Assembly: GCA_038252255.1 (NCBI GenBank)
Contig: JBBSAM010000012.1
Coordinates: 1-64,000, forward strand
From: Chersky-806 sp038252255
GTDB taxonomy: Bacteria; Actinomycetota; Acidimicrobiia; IMCC26256; JAENVU01
Length of the DNA stretch: 64,000 bases
Direction: 5' to 3'
Part shown: positions 34,711 to 42,806 of the stretch, one piece after another
Numbering within the stretch: position 1 is the first letter of the stretch
Layout: each line of letters opens with the position of its first letter
Position numbers and translations under genes: made by a program
Notes under the pieces: generated by a model
Told to the model about the DNA's origin: nothing
Seen by the model: the letters and a program-made list of their open reading frames with translations, nothing else
Databases searched by the model: none

Positions 34711-35910
34711 TCATGCCGGCTGGAGGATTCGGGCGCGGATGTCGGGGCGGAGGGGCGGGCGCGGCCCGCCGAGTCTTCGACTCTCCGGTGAGTGGAACTC
34801 GATGCCGTCGGGTTCGGCGGGGTCGCCCTTGATCTTCCAGTGGGGCTCGTGGACGAACCGGTGGTGGAACGGGCACAAGAGCACCAGGTTCCAGAGCTCG
34901 GTGACACCGCCATCGGCGTGATGGATGACGTGATGCACATGGAGGAACCGGGTGCGGTCACAGCCCGGGAACCGGCAGTGGCCGTCGCGCCGGCGAACCG
35001 CGCGTCGCATCGCGGCCGGAACCGTTCGGGTGCGCCGACCTACGGCGAGGGCTTCCCCGTCCCGGGTCTCGACCATGAGCTGAAGGCTCGCGTCGCAGGC
35101 AAGGCGCCGGACGGTCTCATTGGCGATCGGAATGTTCCCCTCGGCGAGCTCGGCTCCCGGTTCGGTGCTTCCCTCGACCAGCGCGGTGGCCGGCGTGTGC
35201 ACCACGAGACACGCGCGGTCCGGTTCGACATCGTCGGTGAGCCGCTGAGAGGCGAGCTCACCGAGGGCATCGGCGCAGCGCGCATCGAAGGGCTCGTAGC
35301 TCCCGTCGGCATCTCGCGTCACGGGTTCGGCGATCCGCTCGATCGCGCGGATCACGGCCGCGCCGACCGTGTCGGGGAGCCGTCCCCGGATCCGGAGCAT
35401 GTCGTCCTTGTCCCACCGCCAGGTCAGGCTCCGTTGCGCGTAACCGGCGCACGCCTGCTCGTCGGTGATGAGGCGTTGCCCGGCGGCGGCCCGCATCAGC
35501 TGCGAGGGCGTCCAGCCCGGGGCGCGGCGTGCCCATTCCTCGTCGGTCTCGGTAGTCGCGATCTGCACCAGTGGCGCGAGCTGGTCGAACGAGAGCTCGC
35601 CACTCGCCGCGACTGCTCGAATCGCCGGGAGATGCGTCAACGCGCGTGCGGTCTCCACCAGCCGAGTCGCTTGCCCACGGGTCACCTTCGAGGTGTGGGC
35701 AGCCCATCCCGCGGTGTCGACGGATCCGTCGGCTCGCCCGACGGCCCGCTCGTCGAGCACCGCGAGGACAGTGAGGCGTTCGGTGCGGATGGCGGCTTCG
35801 AGCGCGTCGAGCTGCCGGTAGGTGTCTTCGAGCGCGTCGATCGGCACGGCCCGCAGCTCATCCAGATGCGCCGCAACCGGCGTCGTCCCGCCATCCATGG
35901 CATCGAACAT
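34711..35910 (-). CDS. DUF222 / HNH endonuclease domain protein (13E12-type)
   Basis: A 399-residue protein with an N-terminal helical DUF222 region (about residues 15-290) and a C-terminal HNH nuclease domain. The HNH part shows RDGHCRFPGCDRTRFLHVHH, IHHADGG, the asparagine in LWNLVLLC and a final HH pair with zinc-type cysteines. This is the 13E12-repeat family known from mycobacteria, often present in many copies. I chose the ATG at 35908-35910. The open frame continues upstream without meaning. A perfect SOS box overlaps the start codon, so LexA control is likely. The activity of the family is not established. Confidence 0.92.
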   Translation of the reverse strand: MFDAMDGGTTPVAAHLDELRAVPIDALEDTYRQLDALEAAIRTERLTVLAVLDERAVGRADGSVDTAGWAAHTSKVTRGQATRLVETARALTHLPAIRAVAASGELSFDQLAPLVQIATTETDEEWARRAPGWTPSQLMRAAAGQRLITDEQACAGYAQRSLTWRWDKDDMLRIRGRLPDTVGAAVIRAIERIAEPVTRDADGSYEPFDARCADALGELASQRLTDDVEPDRACLVVHTPATALVEGSTEPGAELAEGNIPIANETVRRLACDASLQLMVETRDGEALAVGRRTRTVPAAMRRAVRRRDGHCRFPGCDRTRFLHVHHVIHHADGGVTELWNLVLLCPFHHRFVHEPHWKIKGDPAEPDGIEFHSPESRRLGGPRPPLRPDIRARILQPA

Positions 35911-35918
35911 ACGTTCGA
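35903..35918. promoter_or_regulatory. LexA (SOS) box over the start codon of the HNH gene
   Basis: TCGAACATACGTTCGA is a perfect match to the actinobacterial/Bacillus-type SOS box TCGAAC-N4-GTTCGA (CGAACRNRYGTTCG). The ATG of the DUF222-HNH gene (minus strand, 35908-35910) lies inside it. Similar boxes at the front of 13E12-family genes are known in mycobacteria. Confidence 0.8.
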
Positions 35919-36023
35919 TTGTAGATACGAAGATCCGAGAGGTCAAGGGTCTTCTTGACGTATCTCCCGTCCGCGCCCGACCTGCGCCCGGCCCGGGCCC
36001 GAGTGGTGCCGGGGCGGGGCCGG

Positions 36024-38066
36024 CTACTTCGACGCGCGGAACGGGGGCTTGCCGTAGTCGATCCAGGTGGCGGCGAGCGGGACCTGGCCGACGCCGGGCT
36101 TGCGCCAGTCGCAGACGCCGTCGGGGAAGATGCGGCGGAGCCGGTCGGCCTGCTGGGGCGCGAACGTCACCTTGTACTTCGCCGGATCGACCGGCCGCGT
36201 CTGGCACTTCAACCGGTCGTTGACGATCGGCGCGCCGGCCGCGGTACGCGAGTCGCCGTACACCGGATAGAGGTCGCGACAGGGACCCGGTTCGTCGTAG
36301 ATGTGCGGGCCGCTCACGAGCGCGCCGGATGCGTCGGTGCAATTGTCGGCTGCGGCCGCGGGCTGCTTGCCCGTGGTGAGCCAGTTGTCGAGCAGCGCGA
36401 CCGCGTCGGACGGGTCGAAGGCGTTCCCCGTGAGCGCCTGCACGATGTCGCCGTTCGAGGGGCGGGTCCAGATCTTCTCGTTGGCATCGACCTTCCCGCT
36501 CTTGCTCCGCAGCCGGTCGCGAATGGTGAAGAGCCGGAGCCGGTCGTGGATGTCGCCGTACGGGTCGCTGTAGAGGTTGACCGTGATGATCGGGATGTCA
36601 CGCATCCCGCCACCACCGGACAGCACGCGCCCGGTCGCGTACGCGCGGCGGAAGTCGGCAGGCCGAGCGGTCTCACGGTCGGGTGCCGGTTGGCCGTTGA
36701 TGTCGTAGCCGCCGATGGACTCGTTGAGGTCCAGGAACTGGTCGACCGAGATCGTCCCGGCGTTCAGGGCGCGCAGCCCGTACTGGACGCCGACGTTGTC
36801 GAGTGGGCGCCGGGCGAACCCGGTGCTCCGGTCGATGCCGAACTCGTTGCGGTTGAGGTCCTGCAGCGTGCAGCGGATGCCCTTCTCGTTCGTGGCCGAG
36901 AAGATGCGGTCGGCCGGGATCCGCGGGTCGCATCCGGAGGCCGGGTCGATGGTGCCGAGGAACGACGAGATCCACAGCCGGCAGGTGCCTGTGGTCCGGT
37001 GCCCGTCGATCGCGGCCTGCTGCGCGTCGGTGAAGCCCTGCCCGGCCGGGCTCGCGTAGAAGTGGGCGAGCAGCCCGCAGTCGGAGACGCCGGGCGCCAC
37101 CGAGATCGCATCCGGGAACGGGATCACCGGGGACAGCGCGTCGAGGATGCCCGGATAGTTCTGGGCGATCATCAGCTGCTGGATCGCGCCACCGGACGCG
37201 CCGGCGCCGATGGTGAAGCGAGGCGCGCCGATCGTCTCGGCCACGTGCTCCTTGACCATCATCGCGGTCTCGGCCGAGAGCACGTCGTTGCACGAGGTCT
37301 GGAACGTGTTGAAGTTCGCGGTCGCTACGGCGTACCCCTTCGAGAGCAGCCCGTCGTCGACGACGTTCGTACCGAGCGATCCGCCCTGCGAGTACGTGGT
37401 GCCGCATCCGCCACCGAACTCGTAGACGAGGCGGTGGTTCCATCCGTGCGTGTCGTCCAAGACCGCGAACGAGTACGGCGAACGGTTGATGACGCCGCGC
37501 TCGATCCGCACGATGTAGGGGACCGACTTCCCGTGGACGGTTGCGTACGCGAGGTCTGCAGGGCGTTGATCCGGTCCGGAGATCGGCCCGATGTCGCCCG
37601 CAGAGTTCTTGTACGCGTACTCCGTGCTCGTCGAGTCCGCGCAGGTCGTGTCACGCGACGGCTGAGTCGCGGCTTGCGGCACCGTGCACAACAACGGGAG
37701 GTGCGGGCCGGAGAACACGGGACCACTGATCGGGTGGTTCACGACCGTCAGCGACGCGGTCGCCCCGCCGGCCTTCACCCGGATGCGGCTCGCGCCGTTG
37801 TGCAGGCCCCGTACGACCCAGCCCCCCTTGCCGAGCCGGGTGGCGACGAGGCTCTCGCCGCCGGCGGAGAAGTGCGGGTTGGCGGTGCCGGCCGGGCGGA
37901 GCTGCAGCAGCACGTCGCCGCCCGTGACGTAGGCCGGCTTGGTCGAGAGTGCGGTGAGGGTCAGCTTCGGCGTCGCCGCGCCCGCGCTGGATCCGAAGAT
38001 CGGCCCGGCGACGAGAGGACTCACGAGCAGGCCGGCGACGATGAGGCGTACTGCAGCTCGAGGCAC
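36024..38066 (-). CDS. Exported DUF6351-like alpha/beta hydrolase
   Basis: A 680-residue secreted protein with a Sec signal (MPRAAVRLIVAGLLVSPLVA, cleavage likely after SSAGA). A beta-rich N-terminal region to about residue 120 precedes a hydrolase-like domain: LVYEFGGGCGTTYSQGG and later FTIGAGASGGAIQQLMI, which holds the nucleophile elbow GASGG. GHRTTGTCRLW and a cysteine-rich remainder suggest disulfides outside the cell. The composition fits DUF6351, an actinobacterial exported family of unknown substrate. The divergent neighbour (38205) is another exported hydrolase, so they may share a role. Confidence 0.8.
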   Translation of the reverse strand: MPRAAVRLIVAGLLVSPLVAGPIFGSSAGAATPKLTLTALSTKPAYVTGGDVLLQLRPAGTANPHFSAGGESLVATRLGKGGWVVRGLHNGASRIRVKAGGATASLTVVNHPISGPVFSGPHLPLLCTVPQAATQPSRDTTCADSTSTEYAYKNSAGDIGPISGPDQRPADLAYATVHGKSVPYIVRIERGVINRSPYSFAVLDDTHGWNHRLVYEFGGGCGTTYSQGGSLGTNVVDDGLLSKGYAVATANFNTFQTSCNDVLSAETAMMVKEHVAETIGAPRFTIGAGASGGAIQQLMIAQNYPGILDALSPVIPFPDAISVAPGVSDCGLLAHFYASPAGQGFTDAQQAAIDGHRTTGTCRLWISSFLGTIDPASGCDPRIPADRIFSATNEKGIRCTLQDLNRNEFGIDRSTGFARRPLDNVGVQYGLRALNAGTISVDQFLDLNESIGGYDINGQPAPDRETARPADFRRAYATGRVLSGGGGMRDIPIITVNLYSDPYGDIHDRLRLFTIRDRLRSKSGKVDANEKIWTRPSNGDIVQALTGNAFDPSDAVALLDNWLTTGKQPAAAADNCTDASGALVSGPHIYDEPGPCRDLYPVYGDSRTAAGAPIVNDRLKCQTRPVDPAKYKVTFAPQQADRLRRIFPDGVCDWRKPGVGQVPLAATWIDYGKPPFRASK

Positions 38067-38204
38067 GAGCCGGGAGCGTAACCGGGCGGTCCCGGAGCAG
38101 GTCCGCGGACTCCTGGTATGTCCCCGCTCGCGCCGTTAGCGTCGGGAACCTCGCCGCACGCGTTCGTGGTCGAGCGGGAAGCAGCTGGCTCGGGGGGAGC
38201 AAGG

Positions 38205-40601
38205 ATGCGCAAGGCATACGGCCGGATCCGGATCGGCGTCGCGTCGGTCGTCGTGCTGTCGCTCGGCCTCGCCGGGTGTCACCTGCCCGGCGGCGGGCCG
38301 TCGGGCCCGGACGGGCGACCGAGCCATGTGCAGGTCGTTGCACCCGCCGACCACTCCCAGGCGATCGCACACGGGGACGTCCCGGTGGACGTGCGCGTCG
38401 ACGATCGGATCGACGCGCGCACCTTGCGGGTGTGGCTCGTGTCGGGGCCTCGGGAGCACCGCGTGAAGCACGAGATCACCGACCAGCTCGTGCCGGACGC
38501 GACCGGCGCGACCGGCACGCTGCACGCCGATGCGCTGCAACCGGGCCTCACCACGGTCGAGGCGATCGCCGCGACGGAGAGCCGGTGGGGCCACGACGGC
38601 CACGATCGCCACGACGGTCACGCCAGCGAGTTCGAGCGGGGATCGAGCACCTTCTCGTGGGAGCCGTCGGTCGACCTCGCTTCCGCCGACCGGTGCGACA
38701 TCCTCGCCGCGGCGAAGTGCCTCATGCCGTTCCCGAACGACTTCTTCACCGAGCGTGACGACACGGCGGCCACCGGACGGCGCGTGCACTTCCAGCCCGG
38801 CGCGATGCCGGCCAACTCGAGTGGCGTCGCCATCGACCCCACGGAGTGGAACCGCAACGACGGCTTCAGCCCGGGTTCGATGATCGTCACCTACGTCCCC
38901 GCGCTCGACCTGGCGCGGAGCGGAGCCGCGCCGATCACCGACATCGGTGCGTCGCTGCACCCGGATCAGCCCATCGTCCTGCTCGACACCAACACCGGGA
39001 AGCACTGGCCGTTCTTCGCCGAGCTCGACGCCCAAGCCGACCCGCCCGGCCAGCGCGCGCTCATCATCCGTCCGGCGCGCAACCTCGTCGAGGGCCACCG
39101 GTATGTCGTCGCCCTCCGCAACCTGCGCGATGTGAGTGGTGCACCGATCGAGGCGGAGCGTGGGTTCCAGCTCTTCCGTGATCGCATCCCGACGTTCACC
39201 CCGGCGGTGGAAGCGCGGCGGCCGCGTCTCGAGCGTGTCTTCGGCGACCTGGCCCGTGTGGGCGTCGATCGCCACGACCTGTTCCTCGCGTGGGACTTCA
39301 CGGTGGCGAGCGAGACGAACTTGGCCGGCCGGATGCTGCACATCCGCGACGACGCGTTCGCCAGCCTGAACGGTGGCGTTCCGGCGTTCACGGTCGATCA
39401 GGTGCAGAACAACGTCGACGACCAGATCTACCGCCGCGTGACGGGCACGTTCACCATCCCGAACTACCTGACGGGTGACGGCGGTCCGGGGAACCAATTC
39501 GCGTACGCGCCGAACGCGGGGAAGGACGCGCTCCCGGTCCGCAACGGTGAGGTGACCGCCGGCTTCATCTGCAACATCCCTCGATCCGCCACGACTGACG
39601 GCAACGACCCCGTTCATCCGGCACGGGGTGGTGTCTACGGGCACGGCCTGCTCGGGAGCAACGACGAGGTGAACGCGGGCAACGTGCGGACGATGGGCAA
39701 CGCCCACGACTTCGTCTTCTGCGCCACGAAGTGGGCCGGCTTCTCGGAGGACGACATCGGGATCGCGGTCTCGACGCTGCAGGACATCTCGAACTTCCCG
39801 AAGGTCGCTGACCGGACCCAGCAGGGCTTCTTGAACTTCCTGTTCCTCGCCCGTCTCATCAAGGACCCGCGGGGCTTCGCGTCGAACCCGGCGTTCCAGG
39901 CCGGCGCCGCGCACACTCCCGTGCTCGACGGCACCGTCTTCTACGACGGCAACAGCCAGGGCGGGATCCTCGGTGGAGCGGTCACCGCGGTGTCCACCGA
40001 ATGGACGCGCGCGGTGCTCGGGGTCCCGGCGATGAACTACAGCACGCTCCTGCAGCGCAGCTCGGACTTCTCGACGTACCAGCTGATCCTCAACCCCGCG
40101 TATCCCGACGAGCTCGACCGCATCATCGGCTTCCCGATCCTCCAAATGCTCTGGGACCGGGCCGAGGCTGACGGCTACGCCGAGCACATGACCTACGACC
40201 CGTACCCGGGAACGCCGCGCCACCAGGTCCTCATGCACGTCGCGTTCGGCGACCATCAAGTGGCCAACGTGGCGGCGGACGTCGAGGCGCGCACGATCGG
40301 CGCTCGCATCCTGCAACCCGCGCTCGCGCCCGGTCGCAGCCCGGACGTCGTGCCGTTCTGGGGCATCCGCGCGGTGCCGAGCCTTCCGTGGCCCGGGTCC
40401 GCGATGGTGATCTGGGACAGCGGCAACCCGGCGCCGCCGCTCGGCAACATCGCGCCGACCGAGCCCGCGTTCGGTCAGGACCCGCACGAGAACCCGAGGC
40501 GGACCCCCGCCGCGCAGCTCCAGAAGTCGGAGTTCCTGAAGCCGGGGGGCACGCTGATCGACACGTGCTCGGGCGCACCGTGCCTGGCGCCGGGCTCGTG
40601 A
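38205..40601 (+). CDS. Exported lipoprotein with alpha/beta-hydrolase-like domain
   Basis: A 798-residue protein with lipobox LSLGLAGC (C25), starting at the ATG at 38205 after a GGGGGGAG/AAGG-rich leader. An Ig-like N-terminal part includes a short His/Asp/Gly-rich stretch (GHDGHDRHDGH) near residue 130 that could bind metal. The main body has CDILAAAKCLMPFPNDFFT and, further on, FYDGNSQGGILGGAV, a G-x-S-x-G nucleophile elbow, then HVAFGDHQV. It is anchored outside the membrane. I recognise this general type as a conserved secreted hydrolase but not its substrate. Confidence 0.78.
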   Translation: MRKAYGRIRIGVASVVVLSLGLAGCHLPGGGPSGPDGRPSHVQVVAPADHSQAIAHGDVPVDVRVDDRIDARTLRVWLVSGPREHRVKHEITDQLVPDATGATGTLHADALQPGLTTVEAIAATESRWGHDGHDRHDGHASEFERGSSTFSWEPSVDLASADRCDILAAAKCLMPFPNDFFTERDDTAATGRRVHFQPGAMPANSSGVAIDPTEWNRNDGFSPGSMIVTYVPALDLARSGAAPITDIGASLHPDQPIVLLDTNTGKHWPFFAELDAQADPPGQRALIIRPARNLVEGHRYVVALRNLRDVSGAPIEAERGFQLFRDRIPTFTPAVEARRPRLERVFGDLARVGVDRHDLFLAWDFTVASETNLAGRMLHIRDDAFASLNGGVPAFTVDQVQNNVDDQIYRRVTGTFTIPNYLTGDGGPGNQFAYAPNAGKDALPVRNGEVTAGFICNIPRSATTDGNDPVHPARGGVYGHGLLGSNDEVNAGNVRTMGNAHDFVFCATKWAGFSEDDIGIAVSTLQDISNFPKVADRTQQGFLNFLFLARLIKDPRGFASNPAFQAGAAHTPVLDGTVFYDGNSQGGILGGAVTAVSTEWTRAVLGVPAMNYSTLLQRSSDFSTYQLILNPAYPDELDRIIGFPILQMLWDRAEADGYAEHMTYDPYPGTPRHQVLMHVAFGDHQVANVAADVEARTIGARILQPALAPGRSPDVVPFWGIRAVPSLPWPGSAMVIWDSGNPAPPLGNIAPTEPAFGQDPHENPRRTPAAQLQKSEFLKPGGTLIDTCSGAPCLAPGS

Positions 40602-40628
40602 CCACCGGGCCCGCCTAACGTCGCGCAG

Positions 40629-41450
40629 ATGCGCGTCGCCGCGGTCCAGCTGACCTCGACTCCCGACAAGGAACGGAACCTCGCCACGGCCGGTGTGCTC
40701 GTCGGCGCGGCCGCGGACGCGGGCGCCGAGGTGATCGCGCTGCCGGAGCTGTTCAACGGGTGGGGCAGCGCGCGGGAGCTGCGTGAGCTGGCGGAGCCGC
40801 TCGACGGCCCGACCATCACCTGGGCGCGTGAGCTGGCGCGGGACCGGGCGATCTGGCTGCTCGCTGGGAGCATCACCGAGCGCGTCGAAGGATCGGACCG
40901 GCACGCGAACACGTCGTGCCTGATCGGGCCGGACGGCGAGGTCGTCGCGACCTACCGCAAGATCCATCTCTTCGACGTGAACGTAGAGGGATTCGCGTAC
41001 CAGGAGTCGAAGACCGTGGTCCCGGGCGACGAGATCGTCGTCGTGGACGCGGGTCCGCTCCGGATCGGGATGTCGATCTGCTACGACCTGCGCTTCCCCG
41101 AGGAGTTCCGGATCCAGGCGCTGCGCGGCGCGACCGTCGTGACGTTGCCGTCGGCGTTCACGGCGCCGACGGGCAAGGATCACTGGGAGCCGTTGCTGCG
41201 TGCTCGCGCCATCGAGAACCAGGTGTTCGTGATCGCGCCGGACCAGCGCGGCGCGAGCACGCCGAAGCTGCAGTGGCACGGTCGCTCGATGATCGTGGAC
41301 CCGTGGGGCGTGGTGCTCGCACAGGCGCCCGATACCGAGTGCTTCATCACCGCGGATCTCGACCTCGCCGCGCAACTGGACGTCCGCACGCGCATCCCGA
41401 GTCTCGAGAACCGCCGGCCGAACACCTACGACTGGCCGGAGGGCCGATGA
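40629..41450 (+). CDS. Carbon-nitrogen hydrolase (nitrilase / omega-amidase-like)
   Basis: A 273-residue nitrilase-superfamily amidase. The Glu-Lys-Cys triad is readable as E40 (IALPELFNGW), K111 (TYRKIHLFD) and C151 (SICYDLRFPE). The overall layout resembles Nit2/omega-amidase proteins, which hydrolyse short amides such as alpha-ketoglutaramate. Other carboxamides are possible. The ATG start is at 40629, 28 bases after the lipoprotein gene. Its stop overlaps the next start as ATGA, linking it to the flavin-dependent oxidoreductase. Confidence 0.92.
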   Translation: MRVAAVQLTSTPDKERNLATAGVLVGAAADAGAEVIALPELFNGWGSARELRELAEPLDGPTITWARELARDRAIWLLAGSITERVEGSDRHANTSCLIGPDGEVVATYRKIHLFDVNVEGFAYQESKTVVPGDEIVVVDAGPLRIGMSICYDLRFPEEFRIQALRGATVVTLPSAFTAPTGKDHWEPLLRARAIENQVFVIAPDQRGASTPKLQWHGRSMIVDPWGVVLAQAPDTECFITADLDLAAQLDVRTRIPSLENRRPNTYDWPEGR

Positions 41451-42424
41451 CCGCGCTGCAGATCTCGTGCGCGTTTCCCCCGGGACCGGACGTCGTCGGG
41501 TACGCACGGCTGGCCGAGGAGCTGGGGTACGAGCGCGTCTGGCTCTTCGACTCGCCCGCCTTGTACCCCGACGTCTGGGTGACGCTCGCCCAGGTGGCCG
41601 AGCACACTGAGCGCGTGGGCATCGGCCCCGCGGTGCTGGTCCCCGGGCTCCGCCACCCACTCACCCAGGCGAGCGCGATCGCGACGCTCGAGGCGCTCGC
41701 GCCGGGCCGCGTCGTCGTGGCGATCGGTACCGGCTTCACGGGTCGGATGGCCCTCGGCCAATCCGCGATGCCGTGGGCCGACACGCGTACCTACATCGCG
41801 CAGGTGCGCGGGCTGCTCGAGGGTGAGGCGATGGTCATCGACGGCGCGATCGTCAAGATGATCCCGCCCGCCGGCTACCTGCCCGCGCGCCCGATCACGG
41901 TGCCGATCCTCGTTGCCGCGAACGGGCCGAAGGGGTTCGCGGTCGCGCACGAGCTCGGCGACGGGGTCATGAGCATCTTCGGGAGCTACCCCGACTTCGA
42001 GTGGTGCGCGCTCCTCGCGCTCGGCACCGTCCTCGATCCCGGTGAGTCGCCGGACTCCGAGCGCGCGTTCGCGGCCGCCGGCCCCGCGCTCACCGTCGTG
42101 TACCACGGCATGTACGAAGGGAACCCGGAGCTCGTGGAGTCACTGCCGGGCGGACCGGAGTGGCGCGCGGGGCTCGAAGCGATCGCGCCCCACACCCGGC
42201 ATCTCGCGACCCATGAGGATCACCTCGTGCGCGTGACCGAACGCGATCGCCCGCTCCTCAGCGGCGACGGCCTGACGAGCTTCACGTGGACGGGCGAGGC
42301 CGACGTGCTTCGCGCCAGGCTCGACGCGACGGCCGCCGCCGGGACTACGGAGATCCTCTACGCGCCCATCGGACCGGACATCCCGCGCGAGCTGCGAGCG
42401 TTCATGGCGATGGCGACCGGATGA
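41447..42424 (+). CDS. LLM class flavin-dependent oxidoreductase
   Basis: A 325-residue luciferase-like TIM barrel. YARLAEELGYERVWLFDS and AQVAEHTERVGIGPAVLVPG are family hallmarks, followed by ASAIATLEALAPGRVVVAIG and an ILVAANGPKGFAVAHELGDG segment. Actinobacterial members often use F420, others FMN. The choice cannot be made here. The long frame upstream is a shadow of the nitrilase gene. The real start is the ATG at 41447, in an ATGA overlap. The next, Thr/Ser-rich, gene is again coupled by ATGA. Confidence 0.88.
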   Translation: MTALQISCAFPPGPDVVGYARLAEELGYERVWLFDSPALYPDVWVTLAQVAEHTERVGIGPAVLVPGLRHPLTQASAIATLEALAPGRVVVAIGTGFTGRMALGQSAMPWADTRTYIAQVRGLLEGEAMVIDGAIVKMIPPAGYLPARPITVPILVAANGPKGFAVAHELGDGVMSIFGSYPDFEWCALLALGTVLDPGESPDSERAFAAAGPALTVVYHGMYEGNPELVESLPGGPEWRAGLEAIAPHTRHLATHEDHLVRVTERDRPLLSGDGLTSFTWTGEADVLRARLDATAAAGTTEILYAPIGPDIPRELRAFMAMATG

Positions 42425-42714
42425 CGGCTGGTCGCGTCTGGCTCATTGCGCTCCTTCTCCTGCTCTTCGGCGGTGCTGTCGGTGCGGTGGCGGCAGCCGT
42501 CACCGCGAACAACACCACGACCAGCCCGACGACGACCACCAGCACCCTTCCCCAGACCACGACAACGGTGCCGACGACGACCACGACCCGTCCGCGCGAG
42601 ACCACCACGAGCTCGAGCACCACGACGTCGAGCTCGACCTCGACGACCACCACCAGCACGTCGACGACCTCCACGTCGTCCACCACCTCGACGACCACCA
42701 CCACCCGGCCGTAA
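42421..42714 (+). CDS. Membrane-anchored Thr/Ser-rich stalk protein
   Basis: A 97-residue protein: a hydrophobic segment at 6-30 (VWLIALLLLLFGGAVGAVAA) and then about 67 residues made almost only of Thr, Ser and Pro with a few Arg. No folded domain follows. The tail could be an O-mannosylated cell-surface stalk. Its codons form a low-complexity run, so the translated frame could be questioned. Support comes from the ATGA overlap with the preceding gene and the clean membrane segment. No function is known. Confidence 0.6.
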   Translation: MTAGRVWLIALLLLLFGGAVGAVAAAVTANNTTTSPTTTTSTLPQTTTTVPTTTTTRPRETTTSSSTTTSSSTSTTTTSTSTTSTSSTTSTTTTTRP

Positions 42715-42731
42715 CCGCTGGCGCGAGCCGG

Positions 42732-42748
42732 GGTCTCGAGCAGAGACC
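42732..42748. terminator. Hairpin between convergent genes, terminator-like
   Basis: GGTCTC at 42732-42737 and GAGACC at 42743-42748 form a perfect 6-bp stem with a 5-base loop. It sits between the stop of the stalk gene (42714) and the stop of the ABC-F gene (42807). No T tract follows. Confidence 0.3.
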
Positions 42749-42806
42749 GCCGCCGGCCGCCGGAGAGATCGCGGCTGACTCATTGGGCCGGCGGAGAGCT
42801 CGGGAA

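Noticed and set aside
35955..38081. An open plus-strand frame of about 708 codons opposite the DUF6351-like gene
   Set aside because: It lacks any domain, and the minus-strand product has a signal peptide and a nucleophile elbow.
38136..41660. An open minus-strand frame of about 1170 codons opposite the exported hydrolase and nitrilase genes
   Set aside because: It is the mirror of real genes in GC-rich DNA. The peptide is Arg/Asp/Val-rich with no fold motif, and the plus-strand products have clear active sites.
42520..42714. ACC/ACG-rich tract taken as a DNA microsatellite or CRISPR-like repeat
   Set aside because: There are no fixed-length repeats or spacers. The tract encodes the Thr/Ser-rich tail of a protein in frame with its neighbour.
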